NCBI GenBank assembly: GCA_028565635.1
Contig: JAOXYB010059945.1
Span: 1 to 25,129, forward strand
DNA from: Phoronis ovalis
Taxonomy: Eukaryota > Phoronida > Phoronidae
Direction of reading: 5' to 3'
Length of the DNA stretch: 25,129 nt
This document shows, in pieces, positions 12,577 to 22,964 of the stretch; position 1 is the first letter of the stretch; every line of letters starts with the position of its first letter. The notes under the pieces are model-generated. The model made no database searches, was not told the DNA's origin, and worked only from the letters and a program-made list of their open reading frames with translations. Made by a program: the position numbers and the translations under genes.

Positions 12577-15500
12577 GTAGGTGACTAATTGTTCTTTTTC
12601 ATATTTTTGGCTAAAAACGTATAAAATTAAAAGTGCTGTCTTTAAGTTGACAAGCTGGTGGAATTAAAATTAAAAAAGTACCATTTTATTGGGCTGTTGT
12701 CAAGTAGTATGTTTTATTGGGTCGTTTGCTTTTAACTTAAACATTTTGTAGCAGGCCACACAACAGAATCCAGGGGTTCAGAAAACTACGATCATACAGC
12801 CAGCACATTCTGGAGGACAACAATTTATTGTTACAAGTAAGTAATTTTACCGTATGCTGAATCTAGATTTTGCATCTTGTCTGAGAAGAAAGTTGCTTAA
12901 TAATGGATTAAAATTTTGGTGAAAATCATATTTAATTAGAAAACATGTCCATAATGTGCTCGTGCAGTCCCAGGTGCCCACCAACACTAAAAGGAGGGCA
13001 TAGGTTAAAATATAACTTGTAGTTTTTTGGCATCATATTTTTTTATGTGATAATGCTCTCCTTTTGTTTCAGCATCAAATTTATCAAATCAGAATGACGG
13101 TACCCAAGATGGAAATGTATCCGTTCCAGGCACAGGACAGGCCGTATACCCAACACACGTTCAGTATGTAGATCAGGGTTCCTCTGATTCTGGTCTCTAC
13201 TCTAGCGGACAGATGACGTAATAATCTTGTTGAAGTTGTGTCTGAGTGTTGTGTTTCTGCTGTTGTTTCATGATTCATTACCAATCAACCGTCAGAATGC
13301 ACTGAACACCCTGTTTAATTTTTGTTGTCCAATTCAAATTGCTCAAGTTGTGGCATCGAATTACAGTTTTTGAATGTGCTTCTAAAATTTTGAGGCTTTT
13401 ACAAAATAATTATTAATGAAAGCAGACACAGAATATTTGAACAAGTCCGAACTGTCATCTATCCACACAATTTATGGCAGTGCCAGGAAAAGATATTCAT
13501 GATGCATACACCAAAATGGCAGAAGTGCATTTCACCTAGCCGAGGCTGTTCCGTTAAGAGTAACTACAGGTGGCTGAAAAGTTCCTTGTATTAATTCTGA
13601 CTACCTAAATTTTAACTGGCCAATAAGTTGGAAATTTTCCCAATTTATGCTTTATATAATTCCTCCAGGCCCAACTCATTTTTAACAGAACAGCCTAAGT
13701 AAAACTTCATGCTGAATAACTTTTCCTAAAACTGTTCTGGCACTTTATAATTTTAATAATGTGGAATAAAGTTGCATGTGTTTGTTAATGCGATGTATCC
13801 CTGTTATTGTGTGTACCCATAGTATGTCCTTGTTATAGCATGCATGCTGCATAAGTTTTTTGACAAGTACAGATATATGCCATAGTCATAGTTTGCATTC
13901 ACTGGTATGTATTATACAATCTCTACAACTGATCCAGATGTGGAATTGATGTTTTGTATAAAGTCCAAGAATAGTATTCCTTAGTCTTTTGTTCATGCCA
14001 AAGAGTCCATGTTACATCTTAAATTGCGTGTAAAAACCAGCAATACGTACAGAAATAATTCGCTTTTTCTGCAGAGTTATTGTAAAATCTGAACCATCTG
14101 CATTTACTGTTGTAAGGAGTCGTAGGTAAACAAAGAACACTAATCCTGTTGTATTCCCTCACTAGAGTAAAACATAACATAGAACATTTAAGTTTTTTTT
14201 CTCACCATAGTCATAAGAAGCTAATTAATTTGGTTTTGATTCTTTTTATTTAAATTTACGGTAGATAAGAATTTTTGTGCAGGTTATATTTCATTTGCAT
14301 GTGAAGACATTTTCTAATATTATCAGCAAGCACTAAAACAGTAATCAACATTATGGTGCCAATGTAGATGTGGGCTGAAATATTGGCCACATTAGAGTTG
14401 AGCTAATAACCAGAAGGTGACACTAAATGAATGTACTACTTTTAGAATAGTTTCTGCTCTCTGATTGTAGGTGAATAGCCAGGATACATAGTTTAGAGTT
14501 GTGACATAATATTTTTTTTTCTTTCTAATAATAGGCATGGAAAAGTAAACATGTATTTATCAATTTATAGGCAAAACTACACAGACTACAGCCAAGCCAT
14601 GTACACTCCAGTCAGTGGTACATACTATACATCGCCAGGTCAAGTTGGAAACTTATCTAACATCGGTTTACAAGGTCAAGTTCTCCATCAGATCCAAGGA
14701 GGCACATATCTGGTACAAGGAGGCGCTATGGACGGAGAGGGACACCCGCTGACGCATACCACACGAGCCTCGCCAGCCACGGTAAGTTGTGTGAGTACTT
14801 TGACTTCTAAGCATGTGTGTTTTATAAGTGTTGCTCACCATAAAATTACAAACCTTGTATCCTCTATATCTGTTCATTTGTCCAATTCTGTAAAATTCCA
14901 ATATTTCACATTGTTAAGTCCTTTGTTCCTTATTGGATGTTCACTCTTTTCACTTATTTGGTCTTTTTTGCAAAAAAAAATTGCGTTAAATACTTTGTTC
15001 TGGCTTTAAAGAAATGTAGACACAACTTACTAATTGTCTCTCACTTTTGTTTTATTTTTTTATGTTGTGCTACAAGAGTGCAGAATTTACCAGGCAATCA
15101 GAAGTGTTGGAGTGCTATTTAGGCAACTTTACATATATATGTTTTCTAGCACATAATCTTCCATGTTTGCTTACAGTGCCTTATCGCTGACAAACTTATG
15201 CAATGTCGTTTTAGGTTCAGTGGCTTATTGACAACTATGAGACTGCTGAAGGTGTAAGCTTGCCCAGGTGTACCTTATATAATCATTACCTTCGACACTG
15301 TCAAGATCAAAAGCTTGACCCCATGAATCCTGCCTCGTTTGGAAAACTCATCCGGTCTGTGTTCTTAGGACTACGCACACGTAGATTGGGCACAAGGTAG
15401 GTGTTGGTTAATGTAGGAAGATTAAACAAGGAAAGTAGTTTCAGTGAATATTATACTCGTAACACATACAAACTTTCATGCAGTGCATAATTGAACTGTG

Positions 15501-18500
15501 TTACTATTCTATGAGCACTTGATGGAAATTTATGATTATAGTTTGAAAACAGTCACTGTCAATTTATAATTATACTTTTGAAAACACACTCGTTGTCAAT
15601 TACATGTAGATAACAAAATATTTTGCTCTCCAGTCCACTTTCACTATGATGATTTCTCGTCTGGCTGGAACCTTATCAAATTGATATCCTGCATATATCT
15701 AATTGGTAATATTATATTCTGTTTACAGGGGTAATTCGAAGTATCATTATTATGGTATTCGTATCAAACCTACTTCACCTCTGAACCAGTTCACTGATGA
15801 TCAGACCATGGCGATGAGACAGCAACCCATCAATCAAGGCAAAAGGTAAGTCTTTGTATACGAATAATTCTCTGGGTTAGATGCTGCAATTTAGCTATGT
15901 TATTACCCACATAATCATATGCCTTGTCACCAGCCGCTGCTTGATGTCTAGAGGGTTCTTACAATAAGAATTACATGTTGCAGCAGATGGTGCTGTTTTT
16001 TTTAAATTGTACCATTTTTAATTACACGGCCTATAGTAAACCTTTGCACAAATTTTTTTACTAATGTTGCTTTAAATTATCTCCGCACCATTCCTTGATG
16101 GTTTACATTATTCAACAAAACTGTTGTACAGGTTTAGACCAGCCTCAACTGTTAAATTTGATGAGAATGGTGAATCCCAGGCATCATCCTCTGGTGGCGC
16201 ATCAGATAATGTAACAACACAGCAACAGCAACATCAACAATTCTTGGGTGATGCCTCTGGTGCAATACCAGACTTTGAAGATATAGACACCACTGGATAT
16301 CCATTACCAGATGGAATAACTATGGGAGATATTGCTACATTCCAAAGACTCTACAATGATCACTGTGAGGTGGGCATTGAGGCATAAACTATGAAATAAT
16401 TGCTGTCATGTAACATACAGGTTGTGTTGTTTTGAAAAGCTTAAACCATTCGAAACAGGAAGTTGCAGCTTGAACTGTTTATTTTTCCACCACTTCTAAA
16501 TTTCATGACTATCTCATTTGTGCACAGTAGAAAAGTGAATAAGTTTGTTAGGTAGTTTGATTAGCTTTGAGTGAAAAATTTGATTCACTTTTAAGGGTGC
16601 TGCTTTTAGTTGTATACATCCCACGATTTATTTGATATTTTACCAAATCCTATTATGTGTACATGACTTGATTAGAGACCCACTAACTGTATTTTTGACC
16701 CCTCGTTGGTCTAAGTAAAAGCAGAAAACCATACTAGGTGAAGTATTGCATCTTTTTGTTTGCTTTGTAGGCTATTTTGGATGTTGTTGTGAACCTTCAG
16801 TTTTCATTAATTGAAGCATTGTGGCAGGCTTTCTGGAGGAACCCTGCTCAGGATCAACATGACGATTTCGAAGTCAAGCTACCCAAAGAGAAGTTGTTCC
16901 GTATGTGTAAATACGAACCTGTACAGAAATATGTTAGGAATTCGGATTACCAGTTTTACCAGGCTTTAGTGGAGGTTCTCATCCCAGATGTTCTTCGGCC
17001 AATTCCTAGTGAGTTTCTTAACAGTTGGTTTATTCCAAAAGATAGTATTATAGAGTAGTAAAGTTGTAGCTTTTCTTAGTGTAGAATGTTTCTTATGAAC
17101 AATTTCTTGAAATTCAGGATTGTTTCCTTTTGAAATTTACATTATCCTAATGGAGCAAAAACACAAAATATGACTGCAGTTACATTGTCACTTTGAAAAT
17201 TAAAAAGGACATGATGAAACATGTCAGAAATTATAACATATTTCTCTTTATTTCATACAGGCTCGCTGACACAAGCCATCCGTAATTTTGCTAAAAGTTT
17301 AGAGAATTGGCTTAAAGGAGCTATGAAAGGTGTGCCAGATGATATGGTCAAGGCGAAAACTGGTGCTGTTGTAGCATTTGCCCAAACATTGCGTCGGTAT
17401 ACCTCACTTAACCATTTGGCACAGGCAGCAAGAGCTGTTTTACAAAATACCTCACAGATTAACCAGATGTTAACAGATCTCAACAGAGTAGACTTTGCTA
17501 ATGTGCAGGTAAGAAACTCTGATACAGATAACATGTCAACTTAATATACTACTGTAGAATATGTTCAAACGAATTTGGTACACACAGTATTTATTTCTGC
17601 GGTCTTGATTTAAAGGATAAAGTTTTTTATGTTTTATTGTAATGTAGCAGGGTGAAAGTACAGGAAACTTATAAATACAAAAAATAGTAAGTTACTATTT
17701 TTGAATTGCAAACTAAGATATATTTTCTGTCTGCAACTGGTTGCTCTACCTATTGTATTTGAATTCTATACAATGCTCGGTTGGTTTCCTTTAGGAGCAG
17801 GCCTCATGGGTATGCCAGTGTGAGGACACAACTGTAACACAGTTAGAGCAGGATTTCAAGACAACACTACAACAACAGAATTCGTTGGAGCAGTGGGCAG
17901 TATGGTTGGAAAGTGTTGTTAACCAGGTGCTGAAGCCTCATGAAGGCAGTGACAACTTTCCAAAGGCTGCGAGACAGTTCTTGTTGAAGTGGTCTTTCTA
18001 CAGGTAATACTAAGTTTCAAGTTATACAGCATATACTGATTCAGTCTTGTTATGTCATAGGTATCAATCTTAAACCATAATAAAACTGTACATGCATGAA
18101 ATACTAAATGAAATTTTGTTGTATGTGGATGACTAAAACAATATATATAAGTTTCAGCGTTCTCTTAGTCTGCTATTCTTGCCACAAGTAGGTTGAGTGC
18201 TCCATAAGCGATAAACAAACATAGCTATATGTCAAACTATTCTGTATATATTCTAACAGAATACTATGCTTTTGCATTATAGCTCCATGGTTATTCGTGA
18301 TCTAACCCTCCGAAGTGCAGCAAGTTTTGGATCCTTTCATCTGATCCGCCTTCTGTATGATGAATACATGTTTTACTTGGTTGAACACAAGGTGGCTGCA
18401 GCTACTGGAGAGACACCTATTGCAGTTATGGGAGAGGTTAGACAGGTACACTCTGACATGGCATCGTGTTCAGTGTGTTTTTTTTTCTACTAACTTTTAA

Positions 18501-19453
18501 ATCCTATTATAAACACAATCCACAGATCTCTTGAATACCTCTCTCGTGGAACTTGACTAGTGCTATCTCAATTTGCGCTCATCAGAGCAGCTCCTACTTC
18601 CATAAAAAGTCTCATTTCCTCTCTTGAATCATGTAAGGAGGTGATGTTTTCAGTATGTGACTCATTTAATTATTGGTATCTGATTGAGAGAGTGTGGTAT
18701 ATCTGTAATGGGGGTCTGATCATTCATAGCAGCAAATTTATTGTATTGCAAGTCCAGTGGATTGTATACGAATGTGCACTAAGTTGTTCGTATTTCTGTT
18801 TTGAAGTGTGTCATATTACTACTGTTGTTAGCATCTGGTTTGTTGTTTGTGTTTATTATACAAAAAATCACTGTTTTGTTAAAATGTTACATACAGTAAT
18901 TTTTGTATGCCTATTCATGTGTAAATAAAAGTGCAAAGATTAAATCCAACTTGCGCAATCTACGATTAACAATTGAGAATCTTTGCACCATTCCCAGAGC
19001 ATGGTAGATTTCTTCAGTTGAAAATTTGTGCTATACAGAAGTGAATATGTAGCAACTAAAAATAGGTCCTGGTGGACTGATTGCTGAATTTGTTAGTTAT
19101 GTTAAACTGCCGAATTATTCTAATCCTCCTATATATACTAATGTAACCATAATCTCATTTTTCAGTTTATCGATTTGGGTAGTGCCATATCAATGGGAGC
19201 ATTGGAAACTCGACCGAAAACTGTTGTGACAGCAGCTGCCACTGGCCCTCTGAAATCCAGCAGTGTTACTATACCTGCCTCAACAACAGCGACAACCCTG
19301 TCATTGGTGAACGCAACAAGAGGGACAAACCCAACAACACTGACTGTACTGACTTCTGCCGGATCAACACAGGGTGCAAAAACTATTGTTGTTGTACCAG
19401 TGTCTACTGGATCAGGTGATGGTCAAGCTGTCAAGAGATTAAAAACCAGTTAG
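12508..19453 (+). CDS. RFX1/2/3-family winged-helix transcription factor (complete, twelve coding exons)
   Basis: Exons: 12508-12576, 12752-12836, 13073-13217, 14571-14781, 15215-15396, 15729-15845, 16132-16369, 16771-17008, 17261-17508, 17795-18003, 18283-18436 and 19166-19453. They total 2184 nt, 727 residues plus TAG, with every junction GT...AG and in frame. Order: Gln-rich N-terminal region (1-170); RFX winged-helix DNA-binding domain (171-245, [16 protein letters not shown] to [14 protein letters not shown]); conserved B and C regions (about 330-445); extended dimerisation region (about 460-632, [20 protein letters not shown] and [20 protein letters not shown]); Ser/Thr-rich tail with basic KRLK end. 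The B, C and dimerisation regions place it with RFX1/2/3 rather than RFX5/7. These factors bind X-boxes as dimers in the nucleus and control ciliary genes. I cannot tell whether it is the single invertebrate copy or a paralog. Confidence 0.96.
12752..12836 (+). CDS. RFX coding exon 2 (residues 24-51), NAGNAG acceptor
   Basis: The acceptor reads TTTTGTAGCAG, so splicing after TAG or after CAG adds or omits one glutamine. The exon encodes a Gln-rich stretch ending GGQQFIVT and leaves in phase 1 at ACAA|GTAAGT, a consensus donor. Confidence 0.85.
13073..13217 (+). CDS. RFX coding exon 3 (residues 52-99 plus)
   Basis: The acceptor is TTGTTTCAG. It includes [14 protein letters not shown], matching the VQYV motif of the RFX1-3 N-terminus. 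The donor ATGAC|GTAATA leaves in phase 2. If the donor is not used, a stop (TAA TAA) follows immediately. Confidence 0.86.
14075..14125 (+). CDS. Candidate in-frame cassette exon of RFX (51 nt, 17 codons)
   Basis: The segment lies in the intron between coding exons 3 and 4. It is bounded by a strong acceptor (CGCTTTTTCTGCAG) and a donor (CGTAG|GTAAAC), has a length divisible by three, and has no stop in the phase 2 frame set by exon 3. Included, it would read [18 protein letters not shown] before QNYTDY. VKSE fits the sumoylation consensus (hydrophobic-Lys-x-Glu). I do not recognise it from other RFX proteins, so it may be lineage-specific or a chance pseudo-exon. Confidence 0.45.
14571..14781 (+). 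CDS. RFX coding exon 4 (residues 100-170)
   Basis: The acceptor is AATTTATAG and the donor ACG|GTAAGT (phase 0). It encodes [20 protein letters not shown] and [20 protein letters not shown], ending HTTRASPAT, the conserved block just before the DNA-binding domain in RFX1-3. Confidence 0.93.
15215..15396 (+). CDS. RFX coding exon 5 (residues 171-230, DNA-binding domain part 1)
   Basis: The acceptor is GTTTTAG and the donor ACAAG|GTAGGT (phase 2). It encodes most of the winged helix, including [36 protein letters not shown] and the RTRRLGTR end of the recognition helix. It joins directly to SPAT of exon 4; the longer linker I recall in vertebrate RFX2/3 is missing. Confidence 0.96.
15729..15845 (+). 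CDS. RFX coding exon 6 (residues 231-269, DNA-binding domain part 2)
   Basis: The acceptor is TTTACAG and the donor AAAAG|GTAAGT. It encodes the wing [20 protein letters not shown] and the conserved MAMRQQP block after the domain. Confidence 0.95.
16132..16369 (+). CDS. RFX coding exon 7 (residues 270-349)
   Basis: The acceptor is TTGTACAG and the donor GAG|GTGGGC (phase 0). It holds a Gln-rich run ([20 protein letters not shown]) matching the HHQQFLD-ALPEF segment of RFX3, then [10 protein letters not shown] and LYNDHCE leading into region B. Confidence 0.92.
16771..17008 (+). CDS. RFX coding exon 8 (residues 350-428, region B)
   Basis: The acceptor is GCTTTGTAG and the donor CCTA|GTGAGT (phase 1). 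It encodes [20 protein letters not shown] and [17 protein letters not shown]. The stretch between them is shorter than in vertebrate RFX2/3. Confidence 0.94.
17261..17508 (+). CDS. RFX coding exon 9 (residues 429-511, region C and dimerisation)
   Basis: The acceptor is TTCATACAG and the donor GTGCAG|GTAAGA (phase 0). It encodes [20 protein letters not shown] and [20 protein letters not shown] followed by [10 protein letters not shown], near-invariant in RFX1-3. A long open frame on the opposite strand is only a shadow. Confidence 0.96.
17795..18003 (+). CDS. RFX coding exon 10 (residues 512-580, dimerisation)
   Basis: The acceptor is CCTTTAG and the donor TACAG|GTAATA (phase 2). It encodes [31 protein letters not shown] and [15 protein letters not shown], all classic RFX1-3 dimerisation sequence. 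Confidence 0.95.
18283..18436 (+). CDS. RFX coding exon 11 (residues 581-632), two in-frame donors
   Basis: The acceptor is GCATTATAG. It encodes [20 protein letters not shown] and [20 protein letters not shown], ending IAVMGE. GAG|GTTAGA at 18436/18437 gives the MGE-F junction of vertebrate family members. CAG|GTACAC at 18445/18446, nine bases later, would insert Val-Arg-Gln. Confidence 0.92.
19166..19453 (+). CDS. RFX coding exon 12 (residues 633-727, C-terminal tail, stop)
   Basis: The acceptor is CATTTTTCAG. It starts [16 protein letters not shown] and continues as a Thr/Ser/Ala/Val-rich tail, with [16 protein letters not shown] near the end and a basic KRLKTS terminus; TAG is at 19451-19453. 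The acidic run of vertebrate RFX1/RFX3 tails is absent. The basic end could act as a nuclear localisation signal. Confidence 0.9.
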   Translation, partial: FIDLGSAISMGALETRPKTVVTAAATGPLKSSSVTIPASTTATTLSLVNATRGTNPTTLTVLTSAGSTQGAKTIVVVPVSTGSGDGQAVKRLKTS

Positions 19454-21725
19454 ATTATTATGTAATTTTTTGTATAGTAGATTATATGGAAGGTGCCTGT
19501 ATTTTTGTATTCAGGGATTGTGAAATTCTAGAGAGTTTATAAGGGTATTAGTTTAGGATAGAAGAGTAGCTTGCTATAAAGTTATGTGTATGTAGTCCCT
19601 GTATACAGAGTCAAATAAATGCCAAGTGCCAAGAATATATATTTCATGAATTTTGCTGCTGGGCTGGGTCCAAATGTATGTATGTAAGAAACATTAGTTA
19701 GTCGGTAAATGTGCCAGTGAGTTAGATCACAAGGAAGAGGCAGTGAGCTTATAGAAAACTGTTTGCTTTTTAGTGCTTATGTAATATGGCCTTGCTATAA
19801 GCAAATGGCATATTCATCTTGCTACATTATAGCATTTGTTTTACCTATTGCAGCCCAATTTGACCTGATATCTGCAAATCTTTTACTTTTCTGGTCTAGT
19901 CAGTGAAATTTTAATATTATTATATGTCTCAAGATTTTGAAAATATATGTATAGTTATATTTGTGTGAAATAGCATGCATTTTTCCAGTACTGATGTTTT
20001 ATTACTGTGGAATGTCGCAATGCATTGGGGTTTTTAAAAGAACAAGGCCGTGTTTTCTGTGTGTTGAAAGTAGCAAAATTTTTATAGTTTTGTCCATGTG
20101 AAATATTTAAGTCAAGAAATTGTATGAAGATGATTAATTGTAAATGAGCATGCTTGTTTATATATAATGATCAGTAAATATATGTGTACATATATATTTA
20201 CAATGATTATTGTGCATACATTAGAGCACCAACTCTTGTCATCTTTAACTTGTGAATAGACTTTTTTCATGCACTTGGTCAAGCCACTGTTATCATTTCT
20301 GCATTTACCCAAACAATTTTTGTGCATGGAATCACTTGAACTTCGGAGAATTGTAAACATGTGAATTCACTTGACAGGGCTTCTCCAAGTGTATAAAATA
20401 GACTTTTCTTGTAAATATGCTGGGGTATGTTGTATATTTATGTATTTTCTGTGTAAGATAGTGTGCCATTGTTGTACATGTATATTCACAAGCACTGTAA
20501 AATCATTATTAATCTGTATTAGACAGAAAAGTTTATTATTTAAATCTTGGTCTTTCATTCTATGATCATAGGCGTTATTTTCAGTAGCGCCGTTTCCTTA
20601 TCATTGACATGGGTTTGATGTCATGGAATTGGTCTTGTGGTAACTACGCATGTGTAGTTCTATTTGCCTTGTTCTGCAGTATGCTGCAGACTTGTCTTAG
20701 CCTTGAAATGCTTTGAAAGGAAATGACACTGCATTGTTATATCAGTTGTATGAAATATACGTGTACAGATACTATGTAAATTGTGACTGTTTGAAGTTTG
20801 CAGTGCATCATATGTTATATTCTGATGTTAGAGTGTATTGAATATCCATGGTTCACATTTAAATCATATAATAGTATATGTTATTATGATGAAGCAAAAC
20901 TGTAATATAGAAGAGCAGAATCTCAGAAGAGCAATTAGAAATCATGCTAGCTAAAGTTCAGGGTACTGGAAAGTATTATACAAACCCTACAGCAGTTTCA
21001 GTTTTACTCACTAGATGGTAGTAGCTCTTGCAAATATTTGATGCAAATCTCCTATAAATACCTAAGCACTATATTTTTTAACATTAGATATAAATTTTCA
21101 GTGAATTGAATATTGAATAGAGAGACAGTTATTTATAATGCAATGCATTTGTAAATGAAATATAAATAAAACTTGATGAATACTTTAGCTTCAGATTGCA
21201 TTTGATTTGATTGTTATTGTAATGTCAGTTCTGTTATATTCTGTTGTGATGTAACGGAAATCATTTAACATGTATATAAGCTTCATTCATGGATATATGC
21301 CTTTTTTTTACTCAAAAGACATTTTAATTTGGAATACTGTTCCCCAGGATGTGTCAACCTTTACTGTTCAATTCAAGAAGCAGTTTCACAATGTAAAAAA
21401 GTAAAGATTTAATTTGTAAGTGGCCAGTATTATAGATTAGTTGTTTTGCCACTATTACCTGTATACCTTTGACCATATTGTGCACCATCTCACCTTGTAT
21501 CTGAAAATTACAGAAATAATTGAAGATTTGATTGCTTCTGAATGGGAAACTGTTCCGTGATTTTGCCATATATAATGCAGGTTACTTGCGCTTTCTTGTA
21601 TCCCACAAAAACAATTCTGGAAGTAAAATGTATTATCTTGACATTGCTGTGTGTTAAAGTTATAAAAACAGTATCTGTTTTCATGTAAATTTGATTTTCA
21701 AATAAATATTTGATCCTACTCGATG
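19454..21725 (+). other. RFX 3' UTR and flank with three poly(A) signals
   Basis: AATAAA occurs at 19614-19619, 21165-21170 and 21701-21706, allowing a short 3' UTR (about 0.2 kb) or long ones (about 1.7-2.3 kb). Three Pumilio-type TGTANATA octamers lie at 20185-20192, 20410-20417 and 21271-21278, all inside the longer forms only. No coding signal is visible. Confidence 0.5.
19614..19619 (+). terminator. Proximal RFX poly(A) signal
   Basis: The canonical AATAAA lies 161 bases after the RFX stop codon, followed by AT-rich sequence and a TG-rich stretch near 19660-19690 that could serve as a downstream element. It is the nearest canonical signal on this strand. Confidence 0.5.
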
Positions 21726-22800
21726 ATTTTGTTCCTTTTGTATGATACACTATCAGCAACATTTTGCTGTTATGTCGTAATAGCCAATCCATTCTGTGGT
21801 TTTGACAGGTGAAGTGATAATGACCATTCCTTTGATATTGTATATATTTTTCTTTATAAACAAGTGCGAACTGGCAATTTCCTTTTCAAGTTTATGTTAT
21901 TGGCATCAATTGATAAGATTTTTAGTAAAGAATTTGGATGGAAATGAGAATGACATCAGCTTGCCGAAGTGCCATTACGAGTTGGCCCAGAAATTACCGA
22001 ATATTTTTTAGAGAAACTAAAGTTTTTCTTGAAAATCTACTTCTGCCATTTTTTCTGGCTCGCGAAAAATATTTTGAGCCCAAAATCTTCTGCCTAGCAT
22101 AAAAATTTTATAAATCGTTTGATTTTTAAGTAATGTAACACAAATATAGACAAGAATATTAATTATAGACCTGAGCGTCTATTTGGAAGAAAATTTAATA
22201 ACAAATTTTTCCCTGTTCAGTCACTGACGGTACGTGTTGCAAGATGCATAAGTGTGCCAAAAATCAAGTGTGTACGTTAAGCCATTATACCCACACATTA
22301 ATTAATTAACAAATCTTTCATTATCATAAAGGGAAATTGTAATAATACCAGTGTCAGGTTTGGGAGGAGTTGATTAAACCCCCTCATCTAAAAAACTAAT
22401 TTAAACAGAAAAAATTGAACATAAAATATACTGCAATTTCTATAAAATGCACCAGCTTAAAATTTTTGGCGGCGATGAATACATATTAAAGAAACTCGTC
22501 CATACTGAAGAAAAAGCAACGGTGGCATTCAATCAATCCCTGTGGCAATCAATAAATTCAGACAACCAAAATATAAATAAATTACTCTCCAAATATTGCA
22601 TCATATTAATTGCTTGCTGGTTTCGTACGATTTTTTTAAATTAAAATTTATTTCTGCCAGTATTCTTTTGATTTGTTTGTCTCTATTCTCTCTGCAACAC
22701 AGTGTCTTTAATTAATTTATATCATATATTGTACAACACGATATATCTCAAATAAATGCAGACATCAGTGATTCCCAAAGCGCTTAAATGCACCGAATGA
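21726..22800. other. Intergenic, no recognised gene
   Basis: Short plus-strand open frames at 21796-22011 and 22447-22644 have no recognisable domain and no supporting splice pattern. Nothing else stands out. Confidence 0.5.
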
Positions 22801-22840
22801 CCCCAGGTATTCCTTCTGCTGGCCTCGTATTCTAATTAAG

Positions 22841-22964
22841 GATCACGTGATCAAGGAATATGGCCGCCAAGTGTAGAATCGAAATATAGTAACGGGTTAA
22901 AATTTTGTTTCTGTTCTGATATATTTCTCATGGATTACTCTTAAACAAATCACCAACAGTAAGT
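22841..22964 (+). promoter_or_regulatory. Candidate TATA-less promoter and first non-coding exon of a downstream gene
   Basis: GATCACGTGATC (22841-22852) is a perfect 12-bp palindrome around an E-box, with TCACGTGA as preferred by MITF/TFE- and USF-type bHLH-zip factors. A YY1-type AATATGGCCGC (22857-22867) follows at once, on the plus strand as is usual just after TATA-less start sites. A consensus donor GTAAGT starts at 22959. The only ATG between (22930-22932) meets a stop after four codons. No coding exon is identified in the remaining 2.2 kb, so the gene would continue past the window. Confidence 0.4.

Noticed and set aside
14782-15214. Search for the vertebrate-type linker exon between RFX exons 4 and 5
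   Set aside because: No phase 0 exon with proper splice sites and a matching sequence was found. AG near 15075 has no usable donor after it.
17253-17534. 93-codon open frame opposite RFX exon 9
   Set aside because: It is a shadow of the strongly conserved RFX coding sequence.
18560-18928. 122-codon open frame and a possible pseudo-exon (18586-18632) in the last RFX intron
   Set aside because: The pseudo-exon is 47 nt, not a multiple of three, and has an in-frame TGA in the required phase. The longer frame resembles no RFX sequence.
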